Positions 46,857-57,431 of a stretch of DNA of 64,000 nt are shown here, one piece after another (positions within the stretch are counted from its first letter, which is position 1; every line of letters begins with the position of its first letter). Location: positions 22,624,858 through 22,688,857 of the forward strand of contig OX387190.1 in assembly GCA_947561395.2 (NCBI GenBank), in the 5' to 3' direction. The DNA comes from Buxus sempervirens (lineage: Eukaryota > Streptophyta > Magnoliopsida > Buxales > Buxaceae). The notes under the pieces are model-generated. The model was not told the origin of the DNA, did no database searches, and saw only the letters and a program-made list of their open reading frames with translations. The position numbers were made by a program, and so were the translations under genes.

Positions 46857-46923
46857 TATGTAATATCGTTTAAGTAAATGTCCTCGTATTTTTTAATCTC
46901 CATTTACTTAAGATATTACATGT
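46857..46923. other. Conserved long stem-loop in LTR U3
   Basis: Arms ATRTGTAATATCGTTTAAGT and its near-complement close on a 20-nt loop (TCCTCGTATTTTTTAATCTC). The loop and inner arms are identical to 63884-63951. Confidence 0.8.
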
Positions 46924-47383
46924 AAATAAGCAAACACCCCCCCATTTGAATCCATTAAAAATAGTTCCAGACCCAAATTCCAAGTGAATAAAAAGTCAAC
47001 TTTCCAGTTCTAAGCAAAATTCCGATTTTTCAGGTCTGGAAAAAAAGTTCAATATGTTAAAACCAAGGTATTCGTCAAGATTTAAAATCTCAAAAAATTC
47101 TTTTATGCAATAACATGGCTAAAAACCTGATTACCGGGAAAAATTATCTTGAAATTTGGCTTTAAAAAATATTTCATTTTCTGGGGTCAAAAGTCAACAA
47201 AATTCAACCGGAAAAAGTTTGACTTTGCACAAAAGATTGAATTCGGGCCTTTTCCTTTACGGTTTTGGATTCAAATGGGTTAAGTATCTCAAACCCAATG
47301 CAAAGAATTGAAAATTCCAATAAAATATTTCTCTCCTTCAAGATTTATCAAAAATCGTGCAATTTTGGGGTGTCTACAATACT

Positions 47384-48892
47384 GTTTTCATGCCATCTTA
47401 AGAGGGATGTTAATTCCTTTTTTCCATTTCTTTAGAGTTGATTCTTGCAGCTAAAATGATTGAACGTATGATCTCTTTGATAATATGAAGGAGATTAGCT
47501 GATGCCTTGCAAACTATCCATTTTGGACCATGAAGGGATCCAAGGATACCATTTCCTGGATCACCTTGGTGTTCACTCAGTTGTCTCCACATTATTTAAT
47601 TAGTTTCTCTTGAAGAGTTTATAATGTTTTGTCCATGCTGCAACATCTTTTATGATTTTTCATTGATGTGCTTGCAAAGTCTTATACTGGACATTCAGCC
47701 ATGGATGCCATAAAGTCAATTATGAATTTAAGAGGCATTTTGTGCTGCAGGTATGCCACCATGATAGCATGTGGTGATGGCCATTGATTTGGTTGCTAGA
47801 ATAGATTCATTCAGTAGCATCAGTATCCATATCAATTACTACAGATGTGCAGAATTTTGGGTTTTGCACCTATGACCTACCTAAGTGGGCTTATTTGAAT
47901 TTTTTCCTCTTCTTATGCAAGATAGCAAAAGGCTTGATATATAATTCTCTGATGTTTGACACCTGATTTTTTTCTTGTGTCATAACCATCTTGTACAGTA
48001 CTTGATACGTCTAATTCAATTAGGAGAAACTCAGAAGTTCATGCGGCTAGCTGCCCAGTTTTATCCTCCTGCTAGTCTTCAGTTTACTTAATTTGTCAAT
48101 CTCTATTTGTGCTTGCTTACAGGTACCTTCAGATAGAGAGGAAATTTTCCTTGTTTGGTTTAAAATGAAAATAGAAGTGAAGAAAATATGAGGAAAAAAG
48201 GCCTCTTAGTTTTTATTTTTTAGTCTTATCTTATCCCTTTTAAAATTGAGAAAATTTTGAGGGAGAAAATCTTTTAGCAACTAACAGCCATTATTAATTA
48301 AAACTACCTGCACCAACTCACCATTGTCATGCATGCCTTCATCATCATGCATCACCACCATCACTTGCCCCACCACCACTGGCCACCATCTACTACCAAC
48401 AACCTCCACATTGCTTCACTACCTTTCATGTGCCATTACATGACCAAACACTGCATAATTCATATCACCATGACCATCAACTATTGCCACATCCTTAACT
48501 TTACAACTTCACCAACTCTCCACTTAGCATCAACAAGAACCCATTACATAAAATTATCATTAACCGCTAAATGTTCTCTCTTCCAAACCTAGATCCTCTC
48601 AAGGATACCAACCGATTTCCTCTACGGTGAGCGTCTCTATGGTGTTTTTACGGCCTCAATCAAAACGAGACGCGTGGAGGGAAAGGTCTCGTGCATCTCA
48701 CGAGACATTTTCCCTTGTTTTATTCAAAAACAAACGGCTCAGTTGGTCGAGCCATTCGTTCTTTGACCCCAATACCAATCGACTAATGCTTGGTTGAGTT
48801 GTTCTCCCATTTATCTCAACCCGACGAAGGAAACCCATCTCTTCTGTTCCAACGAGCGCGAGAAGCAGTCGATACACTTACTGACAATAATA
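47384..48892. other. Intergenic region, no gene recognised
   Basis: Mostly AT-rich, with a CA/CC-rich stretch at 48300-48600 that reads as a His-rich peptide but lacks gene context. 48600-48890 is GC-richer and ends where the foldback-like repeat begins. Confidence 0.4.
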
Positions 48893-50294
48893 ATGCCCGG
48901 TTACAAGTCCCACCATGCCCAGTTACAAGTCCCACTATGCCTGGTTACAAGTTCCACCATGCCTGTTGCAAGTCCTACCATGCATGGTTACAACTACCAT
49001 GCCTGGTTACAAGTCCCACCATGCCTGGTTACAAGTCCAACCATGCCCCGTTACAAGTCCCGCCATGCTTGTTACAAGTCCTACCATGCCTTGTTACAAG
49101 TCCCACCATACCTGGTTACAAGTCCCACAATGCCCGATTACAAGTCCAACTATGCTCAATTACAAGTCCAACCATGCCTACTTACAAGTCCAACCATGTG
49201 TACTTACAAGTCCAACCATGCCTAATTAAAAGTCCAACCATGCCCAATTACAAGTCCAACCATGCCTACTTACATGTCCAACCATGCCCAATTACAAGTC
49301 CAACCATGCCTACTTACAAATCCAACCATGCCCAATTACAAGTCCAACCATGCCTGGGCCTTAAATTCAGAAAGATGGGAAAAAAAAAATACAAGTGTGA
49401 CGATTTTGGGACGATTTCCGGACGCTTGAGTGGGAGGTGCCCAATTGGGCAAGGAATTCAAAAATTTTGGCTCGTTTTGCGCTCGCTCGAGCGTCAAGCA
49501 TACATTGCAGTGACGCGTTCTTCACATTTTTCTGCCGCTCGAGTGTCAAGGCAAACTGAAAAAAACTCAGAAAACCTGAGTTGGACTTGTAAGTAGGCAT
49601 GGTTGGACTTGTAATTGGGCATGGTTGGACTCGTAAGTACGCATGGTTGGACTTGTAAGTAGGCATGGTTGGACTTATAATTGAGCATGGTTGGACTTGT
49701 AATTGAGCATGGTTGGACTTGTAATTGAGCATGGTTGGACTTGTAAGTAGGCATTGTTGGACTTGTAATTGGGCATGGTTGGACTTGTAAGTAGGCATGG
49801 TTGGACTTGTAATTGAGCATGATTGGACTTGTAAGTAGGCATGGTTGGACTTGTAATTGGGCATGGTTGGACTTATAAGTAGGCATGGTTCGACTTGTAA
49901 ATAGACATGGTTGGACTTGTAAGTAGGCATGGTTGGACTTGTAATTGGGCATGGTTGGACTTGTAAGTAGGCGTGGTTGGACTTGTAAGTATGCATGGTT
50001 GGACTTGTAATTGGGCATGGTTGGACTTGTAAGTAAGCATGGTTGAACTTGTAAGTACGCATGGTTGAACTTGTAATTGGGCATGGTTGGACTTGTAAGT
50101 AGGCATGGTTGGACTTGTAATGGGGCATGGTTGGACTTGTAACCATGCTTGGTAGGATTTGTAACGGGGCATGGTGGGACTTGTAACCGGGCATGGTGGG
50201 ACTTGTAATCAGGCATGGTAGGACTTGTACTTGTAACTGGGCATGGTGGGACTTGTACTTGTAACTGGGCATGGTGGGACTTGTAACCGGGCAT
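48893..50294. mobile_element. Foldback-like element made of opposed 22-bp tandem arrays
   Basis: The left arm (48893-49353) has about 21 units of the type TACAAGTCCAACCATGCC with variable joints. The right arm (about 49582-50294) has about 32 units in reverse orientation. The ends match as inverted repeats beginning ATGCCCGGTTACAAGTCCCA. In both arms the outer units read CCCACCATGCC and the inner ones CCAACCATGCC, so the arms are symmetric in composition. The 228-bp centre has GCTCGCTCGAGCGTC-type motifs and an A-run. No clear target duplication or coding sequence is seen. Foldback transposons are known to have terminal repeats built this way; assignment is by architecture only. Confidence 0.7.
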
Positions 50295-50305
50295 GGGGCA
50301 TGAGT

Positions 50306-50719
50306 CGGTTCACCAACTTGTAGAGAAGTGCAACTCTTCTTGTTGAGAAATCCAGATTAGCAAATGAAAATGCAAATCTACTTAGAGAGAATCAGTGCCT
50401 TCACCAACTTGTAGAGTACCACCAAGCGACATCGTAGGATCTCTCAGCATTGTATGAGCAAGTTATACGTGGAATGTGCTTGGATTTTTCTTCTCCACCA
50501 CCAACAATAGCAGAGGAGGTGGATGACAGAGATGGGGTTGATGGAGATGCTAAAGGTCATCAAACGCTCAGAACCCATATTTTTGGGTTATCTACTTCCC
50601 TTGATGAATGCTTCAGTGAAGAACAGCAGCAGCAACAGTGGTGTTTTGGCTTGCAAAAGAAGCCCATGGCGTGGCTTCAAAGGGTTTTGTTTATGGTTTT
50701 TTCTAGTTCTGGTATTTGA
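50306..50719 (+). pseudogene. Unrecognised coding fragment with coiled-coil start
   Basis: The frame reads HQLVEKCNSSC, a stop, then NENANLLRENQCLHQLVEYHQ, a stop (TAG near 50434), DLSALYEQVIRGMCLDFSSP, an acidic part, and a Gln run before GI and TGA at 50717-50719. Both internal stops could derive from CAG-like codons. LRENQCLHQLVE has leucine-zipper-like spacing. I cannot name the family. It begins 12 bp after the foldback-like element, so the element may have split a gene. Confidence 0.45.
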
Positions 50720-51184
50720 ATTATGTTTTAGGAATAAGTGTAATTGGCAGCAATAGTATTTGAATTATGTTTTAGAAATAGTCATGCAGTTTTTTTCTCC
50801 CCCGTCCTCTTGGCAATTCTGGTTGAGACTCCATCGGATAAGATAACATGACACAGATAATGTAATTAATCTTTGACTTAATCTTGGTGCATTCAGAATC
50901 CCTCCATCACAGTCAAGAAGGCTAAATGTAATTAATCTTTGACTTATTGCAAGCACATTGGTTCCAATTTTTCCAACTAAGTATCAAAGTCATAGACTAC
51001 TATCACCAAGATGATGCGTCACAGAAGATCATCCTGACAACTTTGGATACAACATTGACCAGCATTCCTTTTTAAAACAGTTGTTTAAATAAATACAATC
51101 ACCATAAGCATCTAGATAAAATAATGACAGTTCACTCCACCCAGTAAGCTTTGGCAAGCTTCTTTCTCTTGGATATAACACTGC

Positions 51185-52314
51185 CTACGCACTCCTTTTT
51201 TTACATGGAAAAGTGTTTTTATCCACATATATGAGCAAACCATTGAGATAAAATACCAGAAGTTCATTCCTTCTCGCCAGATATATCATGCTTCCTTCTC
51301 TTGGGTGTTGGAGCTCTGGTTCCAGCCAACATCTTCTGAGCACCATGACCACCACCAGTATTTGCGCCATATTTAGCACCCTTCCTTCAGTCAGACCACT
51401 ATTGCTTGCACCGGATAATGGATGACTTAACACCATTTCAGCTGTTTTTAATAGACCGGAGATTATAACCGTCTCCTTTAATTTCTCAGTTGCTTCATGT
51501 GTGACAGGAACCCCTTTCTCATACTCGATGAGATACATACAAAAATAAGAAAAAGGAAGAATCAAATATACCAAGAATTAGCAAGTTCAGAAATATGAGC
51601 TTATGACTATCAATACAACATCCTTGCTTTGGTTACAAATGGAACTTTTAAACCAGCATTTTACCAACAAGTTTTCAGACAGTATAATCTATGAACTAAT
51701 AATGCAAAAGGTTAGAATAAAGACATTACCTTGGATTGCAATGCATTGGTAGTCTTTTCTCGTGCTTCCAGTAGTACAAGGAGATGGTTAACCTTTCTTC
51801 CAAGCTTTCGTACCTAACACAAATTCAGGATCCCTTTTATCCTAAGACAAATCCACCTCGCAAAAGTTCTAACAGCTTTTGCCATAAAACCTCCAAATCT
51901 TTCTCCAACCCCAACCCTCAAGCAGGAACACAAAGCAAAAGTAAAATAAATACCAACAGAAAATCAACGACAACAGCACACGAAGAACAATCCCTAGAAG
52001 AACCAAAAGGTAAGTACTTATTTCTTTGTTTGTTTTTGTAGGTGAAAGGGAATCTCATACATATTATGCATTAGAAAGCTTGAAGAAAAATAACAAGCCT
52101 TACTATCCCTTCTATAAGCTAAAACCCCAAATCACCACCACCAGGCTCCTCTTCTCTCCTGGCAAGCCACATCCTTCATCACCACCACCCGAGGCATACA
52201 AAAACACAGGTAACAGCAAAGATTGTGAGAAATGTTATGAGAATAATGGAAAGAGCAGACCTTATCTTTCTGTGGGGATTCCACCGTCTGGGAACTAACC
52301 TTCTTTCTGCCCAT
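51185..52314 (-). pseudogene. Unrecognised multi-exon gene remnant
   Basis: Minus-strand pieces with good splice borders: a possible first exon from ATG 52314 (MGRKKVSSQTVESPQKDK, donor AAG|GT near 52260), an 84-bp exon 51813-51730 (VRKLGRKVNHLLVLLEAREK, AG|GTACG and AAG|GTAATG, phase 0 at both ends) and a segment about 51540-51380 (EKGVPVTHEATEKLKETVII). The pieces are helical and polar. Past 51380 the frame looks scrambled. The inverted segment 52401-52607 lies directly upstream of the start. I do not recognise a family. Confidence 0.4.
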
Positions 52315-52400
52315 CACTCGCTTTCTCACTCTCTCCCTCTCTCAACTGAGATGAGACAGCTTCACACCCAGTTTAGACAGAATGACAAGGAGGGAGTTTT

Positions 52401-52607
52401 GAAATGACAAAGAGGGGGTTTTAAAATTTTCAGAAATTTCGGATTCTCGTTCAAACGTCGTATTCCCTTGATAACCGAGATGGATGAAAAACTAACGGAC
52501 CCGACGAGAACGGCCGTTGCCGTTCGGAAGAGGAGAGAGGGATGGTGGGACGCATGTCGTGCGTTGGTCGTTCAAATGACCATTTGAACGACCATTCGGT
52601 GGAGAGG
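52401..52607 (-). repeat. Inverted partner of 43349-43566
   Basis: Reads on the minus strand like 43349-43566 on the plus strand, 9 kb away. Each copy lies shortly upstream of a gene remnant pointing away from it, so it may be a shared promoter/leader or an unclassified mobile repeat. Confidence 0.85.
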
Positions 52608-53269
52608 ATGCGGGTTGGCTTGAAAATTAATATTGTTTTGAAGAAATTGAAGCATTTTATTGCCATCCCAACACAAAGACGGGTAGGGGCAGGGTCAGGA
52701 TCACGGGCAGGGGCGGAGGAAAGAGGAAAGGGGAGCGCCAGTACAGTTTTTAGCAGCGGTCTTAATCCACCGCCGTGCTTCTTACAAGCTGCTTCTGCGA
52801 CCATTGGCATTTCTACAAGCAACACAAACGAAGGACAAGAGATTTACATGTCAATTTTATATTACTTCAACCCAAAACATAGTTAGAAAAATTAACACAA
52901 AAATGCGTTTTCATGTCATTTAGTGTGAATGGAAATAGCTTGGTTCCGTACATCTATGGCATTAAATCTTTATATTCTCTAGAAGGAGAGAGGAGGAGAA
53001 GTAGAACAAATCGTATGTTAGTATCTGAAAAAAATGGAGTAGGAATGATGTGCTTGTTCTAAACTAATGGGTCTAAAAGCTTAACCTGATAGGACGCTGT
53101 AACTATATGTAAATCAAAGAATTCAACATTCAATAACTCAGCAAACCTTAGATATAAAACAATCTTAGATAGATTTATACCAAAAGGAATAAAAAGGACA
53201 CTCACCAAAAGTTGCAAAGACAAGCAAGAAGAGGAAGAGAAGGGCATGAGTGTTAAGAAGCATTGCCAT
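52451..53269 (-). pseudogene. Defensin-type small secreted protein: signal exon with a non-family second exon
   Basis: Exon 1, 53269-53206, is 64 bp and encodes MAMLLNTHALLFLFLLVFATFG, a clear signal peptide, ending G|GTGAGT; this size and phase are typical of plant defensin genes. Exon 2 starts at 52812 after TTGTAG and begins EMPMVAEAAC, similar to the mature start of such proteins. After that first Cys the sequence no longer shows the spaced cysteines of the family and runs on through the inverted segment 52607-52451. A TATA box lies at 53363-53353 (TATAAATAC). I read it as a chimeric or truncated gene; the family name rests on the signal exon and the MxVAEAxxC junction only. Confidence 0.55.
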
Positions 53270-53352
53270 GCCTTCGGAATCGGCGTGTGTGGCGGTGCTT
53301 TTGAATCGAAGAAGATCTTTGGAATGAACAAGACTTGCAAGAGTGGGGAAGG

Positions 53353-53363
53353 GTATTTATACG
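53353..53363 (-). promoter_or_regulatory. TATA box of the small secreted protein gene
   Basis: TATAAATAC on the minus strand, about 85-95 bp upstream of the ATG at 53269, leaving a short leader. Confidence 0.6.
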
Positions 53364-53509
53364 GTATAACCAAGAGAAATTTTGGATGCCAAGGTTTAAA
53401 TTGTTCCAAAAGATAGCAAACAAAGAACCAGCCCAAGTGTAAAATGTAAAACATACGCAGAAAGACAAACGTAGAAAAGACAAAGTGGGTTTGATTGGTA
53501 GTCATTCAT

Positions 53510-54043
53510 AAAGATTTGGGGAAACCCTACCTTGGTTAATCAGCTCCTTTAATTGTCCTTGTTATAATACCTTGTTTAAATCGACTACTTAGTTGCAAGC
53601 AATATTTTATGGCTTCTAATTTGATTAGCCAAAGTGTTGTAGAGATTGTATGTAAAACTCAATGTTGATCTTGCTATTAAATAACGTATAATAGTTGGAA
53701 GTTCCTCGAATATTATTCATCCTTCCTCTGAGTCATTATCTTAGTATCTATTTTATTGTCAAGTAGATTATTTATTACACAAAAACCAAAAAAGTACGCG
53801 CGGAGGAAATTAAGTTCCATGAACCTTTAACATTAATTGTAATTGTTGATTTGTTTTATCTGTAGATGCCAGTAATTAACGTTGCCCCATTTAGTTGCTC
53901 ACCAACATTAAGTTCCACGAACCTGTAACATCAATCGTTATTGTCAATAATCTAACCCATCATACCCAACATTCAAGTTCTTAAATTTCTCAGGTACTCC
54001 TCCATCTATACAATTTTATGTCAAACACAGATCATTAGCAGAC
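53510..54043 (+). promoter_or_regulatory. Upstream region of the O-methyltransferase
   Basis: AT-rich; contains a direct repeat about 98 bp apart (AAGTTCCATGAACCTTTAACAT at 53811 and AAGTTCCACGAACCTGTAACAT at 53909). I see no certain TATA box; TATAATAC at 53564 and TATACAA near 54006 are candidates. Confidence 0.4.
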
Positions 54044-55415
54044 ATGATTCTAGACAAAGAACAAATCAAACACACAAAACAGGAAGAAGATGAAGCTTGT
54101 TTGTCTGCCATGCGATTGACTAGTGCAGTAGCACTGTCCATGGTCATGAATGCAGCCATTAAACTCGATGTGCTCGAGATCATAGCCAAAGCTGGAACTG
54201 GAGCTCATCTTACCGCTTCAGAGATTGTGTCTCACCTCTCCACAAAGAACACATATGCACCTCTCATGCTTGATCGCACTCTGCGTCTCCTAGCAAGCCA
54301 CTCTATTCTAACTTGCTCTACTTGTATTCTCAAAGATGGGCAAGTCGAGAGGCGATTTGGGCTTGCGCCCATCGGTAAATTCTTCATCAAAGACAATGAT
54401 GGACTGTCCTTGGCTCCATTTTTTCTCTTCAATCACGACAAGTTCGTCATCGAGAACTGGTAATTATTAAGGGAATATATAAATTCGTGTTTAATTTCTT
54501 AAGTTCTATTTGATTCTTCTCACAGATTCGTGTTCATGCAGGTACGGCTTGACAGATGTCATTCTGGAAGGGGAGGTCGCATATCATAAGGCTTGGGAAA
54601 AAACTGCACTTGAGGACCATGGCAAGGACTCAAGAATCAACAAGTTGTTCCATAGAGCAATGAGTGCTCACACATCTTTAACCATGAAGAAAGTCCTGGA
54701 GACATACACAGGTTTTGAAGGCTTGAACTCACTGGTTGATGTTGGTGGGGGTGTTGGCATTGCACTTAACATGATCATCTCCAAATACCCCAACATCAAG
54801 GGCATCAACTTCGACTTACCTCATGTGATCCAAGAAGCTCCAAAGCATCCAGGTACTGATCATCAGGTTCCATGTTAATTAGTGGAGTAAGAGACACATC
54901 TATCATAAAATATTAATTAATGATTTGATTTTAGAGAGTAACAGTAGTAAGGTCTGATTCAGGTATTGAGTATGCTAGTGGAGATATGTTTATCAGCATT
55001 CCATCCGCAGATGCCATCTTTATGAAGGTATTTTTGATAATATATATTTATATATCCAGCCATTAATCTTCCTTGCACAGTAATATTTTTTTTTTATTTG
55101 CAGTGGATATTGCACAATTGGACCGATGAACGCTGCTTAAAATTGTTGAGGAACTGTTATGAGGCCTTACCAAAATCTGGAAGGATGATCGTGGTTGAAT
55201 CGATCCTTCCAATGAAACCTGAAACAAGCATTGCGGCTAAAACGGCTTTTGAGCTTGATAATACTATGTTAGCTCATACCCCAGGAGGAAAAGAGAGAAA
55301 TCAGGAAGAATTTGAGGCCCTGGCCAAGGGTGCTGGATTTGCTGCTGTCCAAGTTGTCTCTTGTGCATGTACCTGTTGGGTTATGGAGTTTCTAAAATGT
55401 TGTCGAAGTAGTTAA
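54044..55415 (+). CDS. Caffeic acid O-methyltransferase-like (COMT-type) enzyme, four exons
   Basis: Exons 54044-54459, 54542-54852, 54963-55027 and 55104-55415 join in phase with GT/AG borders and give 367 residues, the usual size. It transfers methyl from S-adenosylmethionine to a hydroxyl of phenolic substrates in the cytosol. N-terminal dimerisation helices ([20 protein letters not shown]) come first. The SAM site is LVDVGGGVG, with [10 protein letters not shown] and a GDMF motif. The catalytic His lies in WILHNWTDE. Near the end are [13 protein letters not shown] and MEFLK, as in COMTs. It has a tyrosine in EYASGDMF where lignin COMT has EHVGGDMF, and a Cys-rich end (CRSS), so it is a COMT-like paralogue and substrate cannot be told. 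No damage is visible; the start is the first ATG in frame, and the N-terminus fits the family. Confidence 0.93.
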
Positions 55416-55793
55416 TTGTTTGTGTTATGTTAGCTTGGGATCCTGGCTTTATGTGTTCGGTACAGAGTTAATTGTGTGGAGGTTTGAATAAGGCTGCGTT
55501 TGACAGTGCTTCTTTGGGAGAAGGAACAGTTTTTTCTCTAGTGCATGTCCTTCCCTTCTCTACAAATATTAAAAAAATTTAAATATTCTTTGACCAATTT
55601 ACCCTTCTTTAAGTGGAGAATGCTTTATATTTTGAAATTTTGATACTGAAAAATGATTGTTTTTAAGGTTTAGAAGTCATGGGCGATTTGATAATTAAAA
55701 TTTTTGTTACTTTAAATAAGAATTAATAAGGGCTAAAATAGTGATCAAATTACTACTTTGTTTATTTTATCTAATACTATACTTTGTACTTTA

Positions 55794-55839
55794 GGGGGGG
55801 GGGGGGGGGGGGGGGGGTGGGGGGGGGGGGGGGGGGGGG
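55794..55839. repeat. 46-nt G-run
   Basis: All G except one T at 55818. It lies in AT-rich sequence 0.4 kb past the O-methyltransferase stop. Confidence 0.95.
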
Positions 55840-56860
55840 AATATTCCCCCTATTCTAGCCCCCCTTTATTTCCCAAACATTACCCTCCTCAAACAAAATA
55901 ATCTCCCGCTATACCACTCTTCCCTGTTCAAATTTAAACATATTATAACTACCTATTTAAAATGTCATGATATCTATTAGAGCTGGTTGTTTATTTAAAT
56001 GGGCCCTACAAATTTGCTATGCGCGTGCAATCCCCTAATACATCTGAAAAGAAAGGTTAGTGTCATTTCAAAAACTTTAGGTAATGTATTTGCAGTTATT
56101 AGAAACCAGAATGGAGATAAGTATAATTTATTATATTTCATTCCGTGAGTGGAAGCCTTCCTATGTGAACTCCAAAGCTCGATCTTGGCTTTGGAAATGC
56201 GTCTAAAAAAGATGAAAGAGAAGGACAAAAAAAGATAATAACATTTACATCTATTGAAGTTTGTCACAAATGAACAAAGACTTCCTAAAATTTAGAAAAT
56301 AGTAAAAACGTCTCTTGATATATGAACAAATGGCCATAGAGCCCTCTTTTGTTAGTTCAAAAATATTGAAAAGACTAAAATAGCCCTTGCAAGTAAATTC
56401 ATTTAAAAGGAAAGATAATCTAAAAAATATCAAACTAAAGTTGAAGAGATAACACAACTAAATAAGTCCTAATAAAAAAAAACGTACAACTGTTTCCATT
56501 GGGTATTTTAAAAGAGTTTCCTTATTGATGTGCATATAAGGGTTATTTTGTCATTTAGCAACTAAGGTATAGTATTTTGTTCAAACTTAAAGCGCATTTT
56601 AGTTATAAAAAAATTCATTGGAAAGGGACTTTGTGATCTTTTTTTTTTTTGGTAACCAACAGCCATTTCCATTAACCAACTGAACGTACATAAGGGTCAT
56701 CTCTTATCTTATCAAAAATAAGATTTGAAAGAAAGGGGGTGTGACGCCCCGGAACCAGGCATATTCATTAAAGCTATATGCCGGCTCCTAGACATCAAGT
56801 AAGGTCCTAGTAGCACTTCCTAAACCTGATTGATTAGTTAACATCAGAGTGCACTAAAAT
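55840..56860. other. Intergenic; possible LTR start at its end
   Basis: AT-rich with no gene. At 56740 TGTGACGCCCCGGAACC resembles the end of a plant LTR and may be the left end of the outer LTR that holds 58380-58556 and 61686-61986. Confidence 0.4.
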
Positions 56861-56861
56861 T

Positions 56862-57317
56862 TAAAACAAAATAATTAATATAACTTTTTAATTTTTAGTG
56901 GTACTTTATCAAACTATTTAAGATTTAGTCGGCAAAGTTTTGAGTTTTAACTTTTAATACACCTTTATCAAAATAATTAATATTTAGTGCCATTTCACTA
57001 TTACGGACAAATTCTTCCAAAAATACCCTTATACAACTTACTTCCGAGACTTGTACAAGCAATAAATTGACTTGTACAAGCTATTTTAGACTTGTACAAG
57101 TAATAAAATGACTTGTACAAGTCAATAAAGTGGCTTGTACAAGTCATTTGGATAAGTGATGTAAGGGCATTTTTGGAATAGTTGATTTGTAATAGTGAAA
57201 TGGCACTAAAAATTAATTATTTTGATAAAGGTGTATTAAAAGTTAAAACTCAAAACTTTGCCGAATAAATCTTAAATAATTTGATAAAATACCATTAAAA
57301 ATTAATTTTCCCAATAA
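56862..57317. mobile_element. Hairpin MITE-like element with palindromic centre
   Basis: A left arm of about 160 bp (56870-57030) matches the reverse complement of 57160-57317 at most positions (AGTTTTGAGTTTTAACTTTT, ACACCTTTATCAAAATAATT). The centre holds five perfect CTTGTACAAG palindromes. Ends are AT-rich and the target duplicate is unclear. No coding sequence. Confidence 0.8.
57050..57143. repeat. Five CTTGTACAAG palindromes at about 21-bp spacing
   Basis: Starts at 57050, 57071, 57091, 57112 and 57134. Confidence 0.95.
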
Positions 57318-57411
57318 AATAAGTACAGCGTGGGTGTAAGTGTGGAAAAAATCTAAACCTATATATATACATATCCAAAATAAAAGTTTACAGATACAGT
57401 TCCACTAAGTT

Positions 57412-57431
57412 TCACACACACACACACACAC
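57412..57431. repeat. (CA)n microsatellite
   Basis: Twenty bases of CA repeat. Confidence 0.9.

Larger units (their letters stand above)
44599..47378 (-). mobile_element. Solo LTR (family 1, long form), target duplicate ATACT
   Basis: ATACT at 44594-44598 and 47379-47383 flanks 2780 bp. On the minus strand it runs TGTAGACACCCC... to ...CCCATGTCTCACA. It is related to 18789-20419 but over 1 kb longer (extra sequence at 45000-46000). A donor-like CAG|GTAAG lies at 46395/46394, 110 nt after a degenerate TATA (CTAAAAATAG). A four-unit palindrome array is at 46666-46807 and a stem-loop at 46857-46923. Confidence 0.9.

Noticed and set aside
44599-47378. 5' LTR of the second element
   Set aside because: It has its own target duplicate ATACT on both sides, lacks an adjacent primer site and is over 1 kb longer than the 3' LTR at 18789-20419.
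48329-48592. His-rich open frame
   Set aside because: CA/CC-rich low complexity, no promoter, splice or family support.
48790-50294. Long open frames on both strands reading TSPTMPxYKSNHA-type repeats
   Set aside because: A 22-bp stop-free unit is open in all frames because 22 is not a multiple of three; the peptide is a by-product of the foldback-like array.
53059-53505. Membrane-protein-like frame on the minus strand
   Set aside because: It overlaps the promoter, signal exon and intron of the small secreted protein gene; hydrophobicity comes from T-rich sequence.
55794-55839. Telomere-like tract
   Set aside because: Pure G-run, not the plant TTTAGGG repeat.
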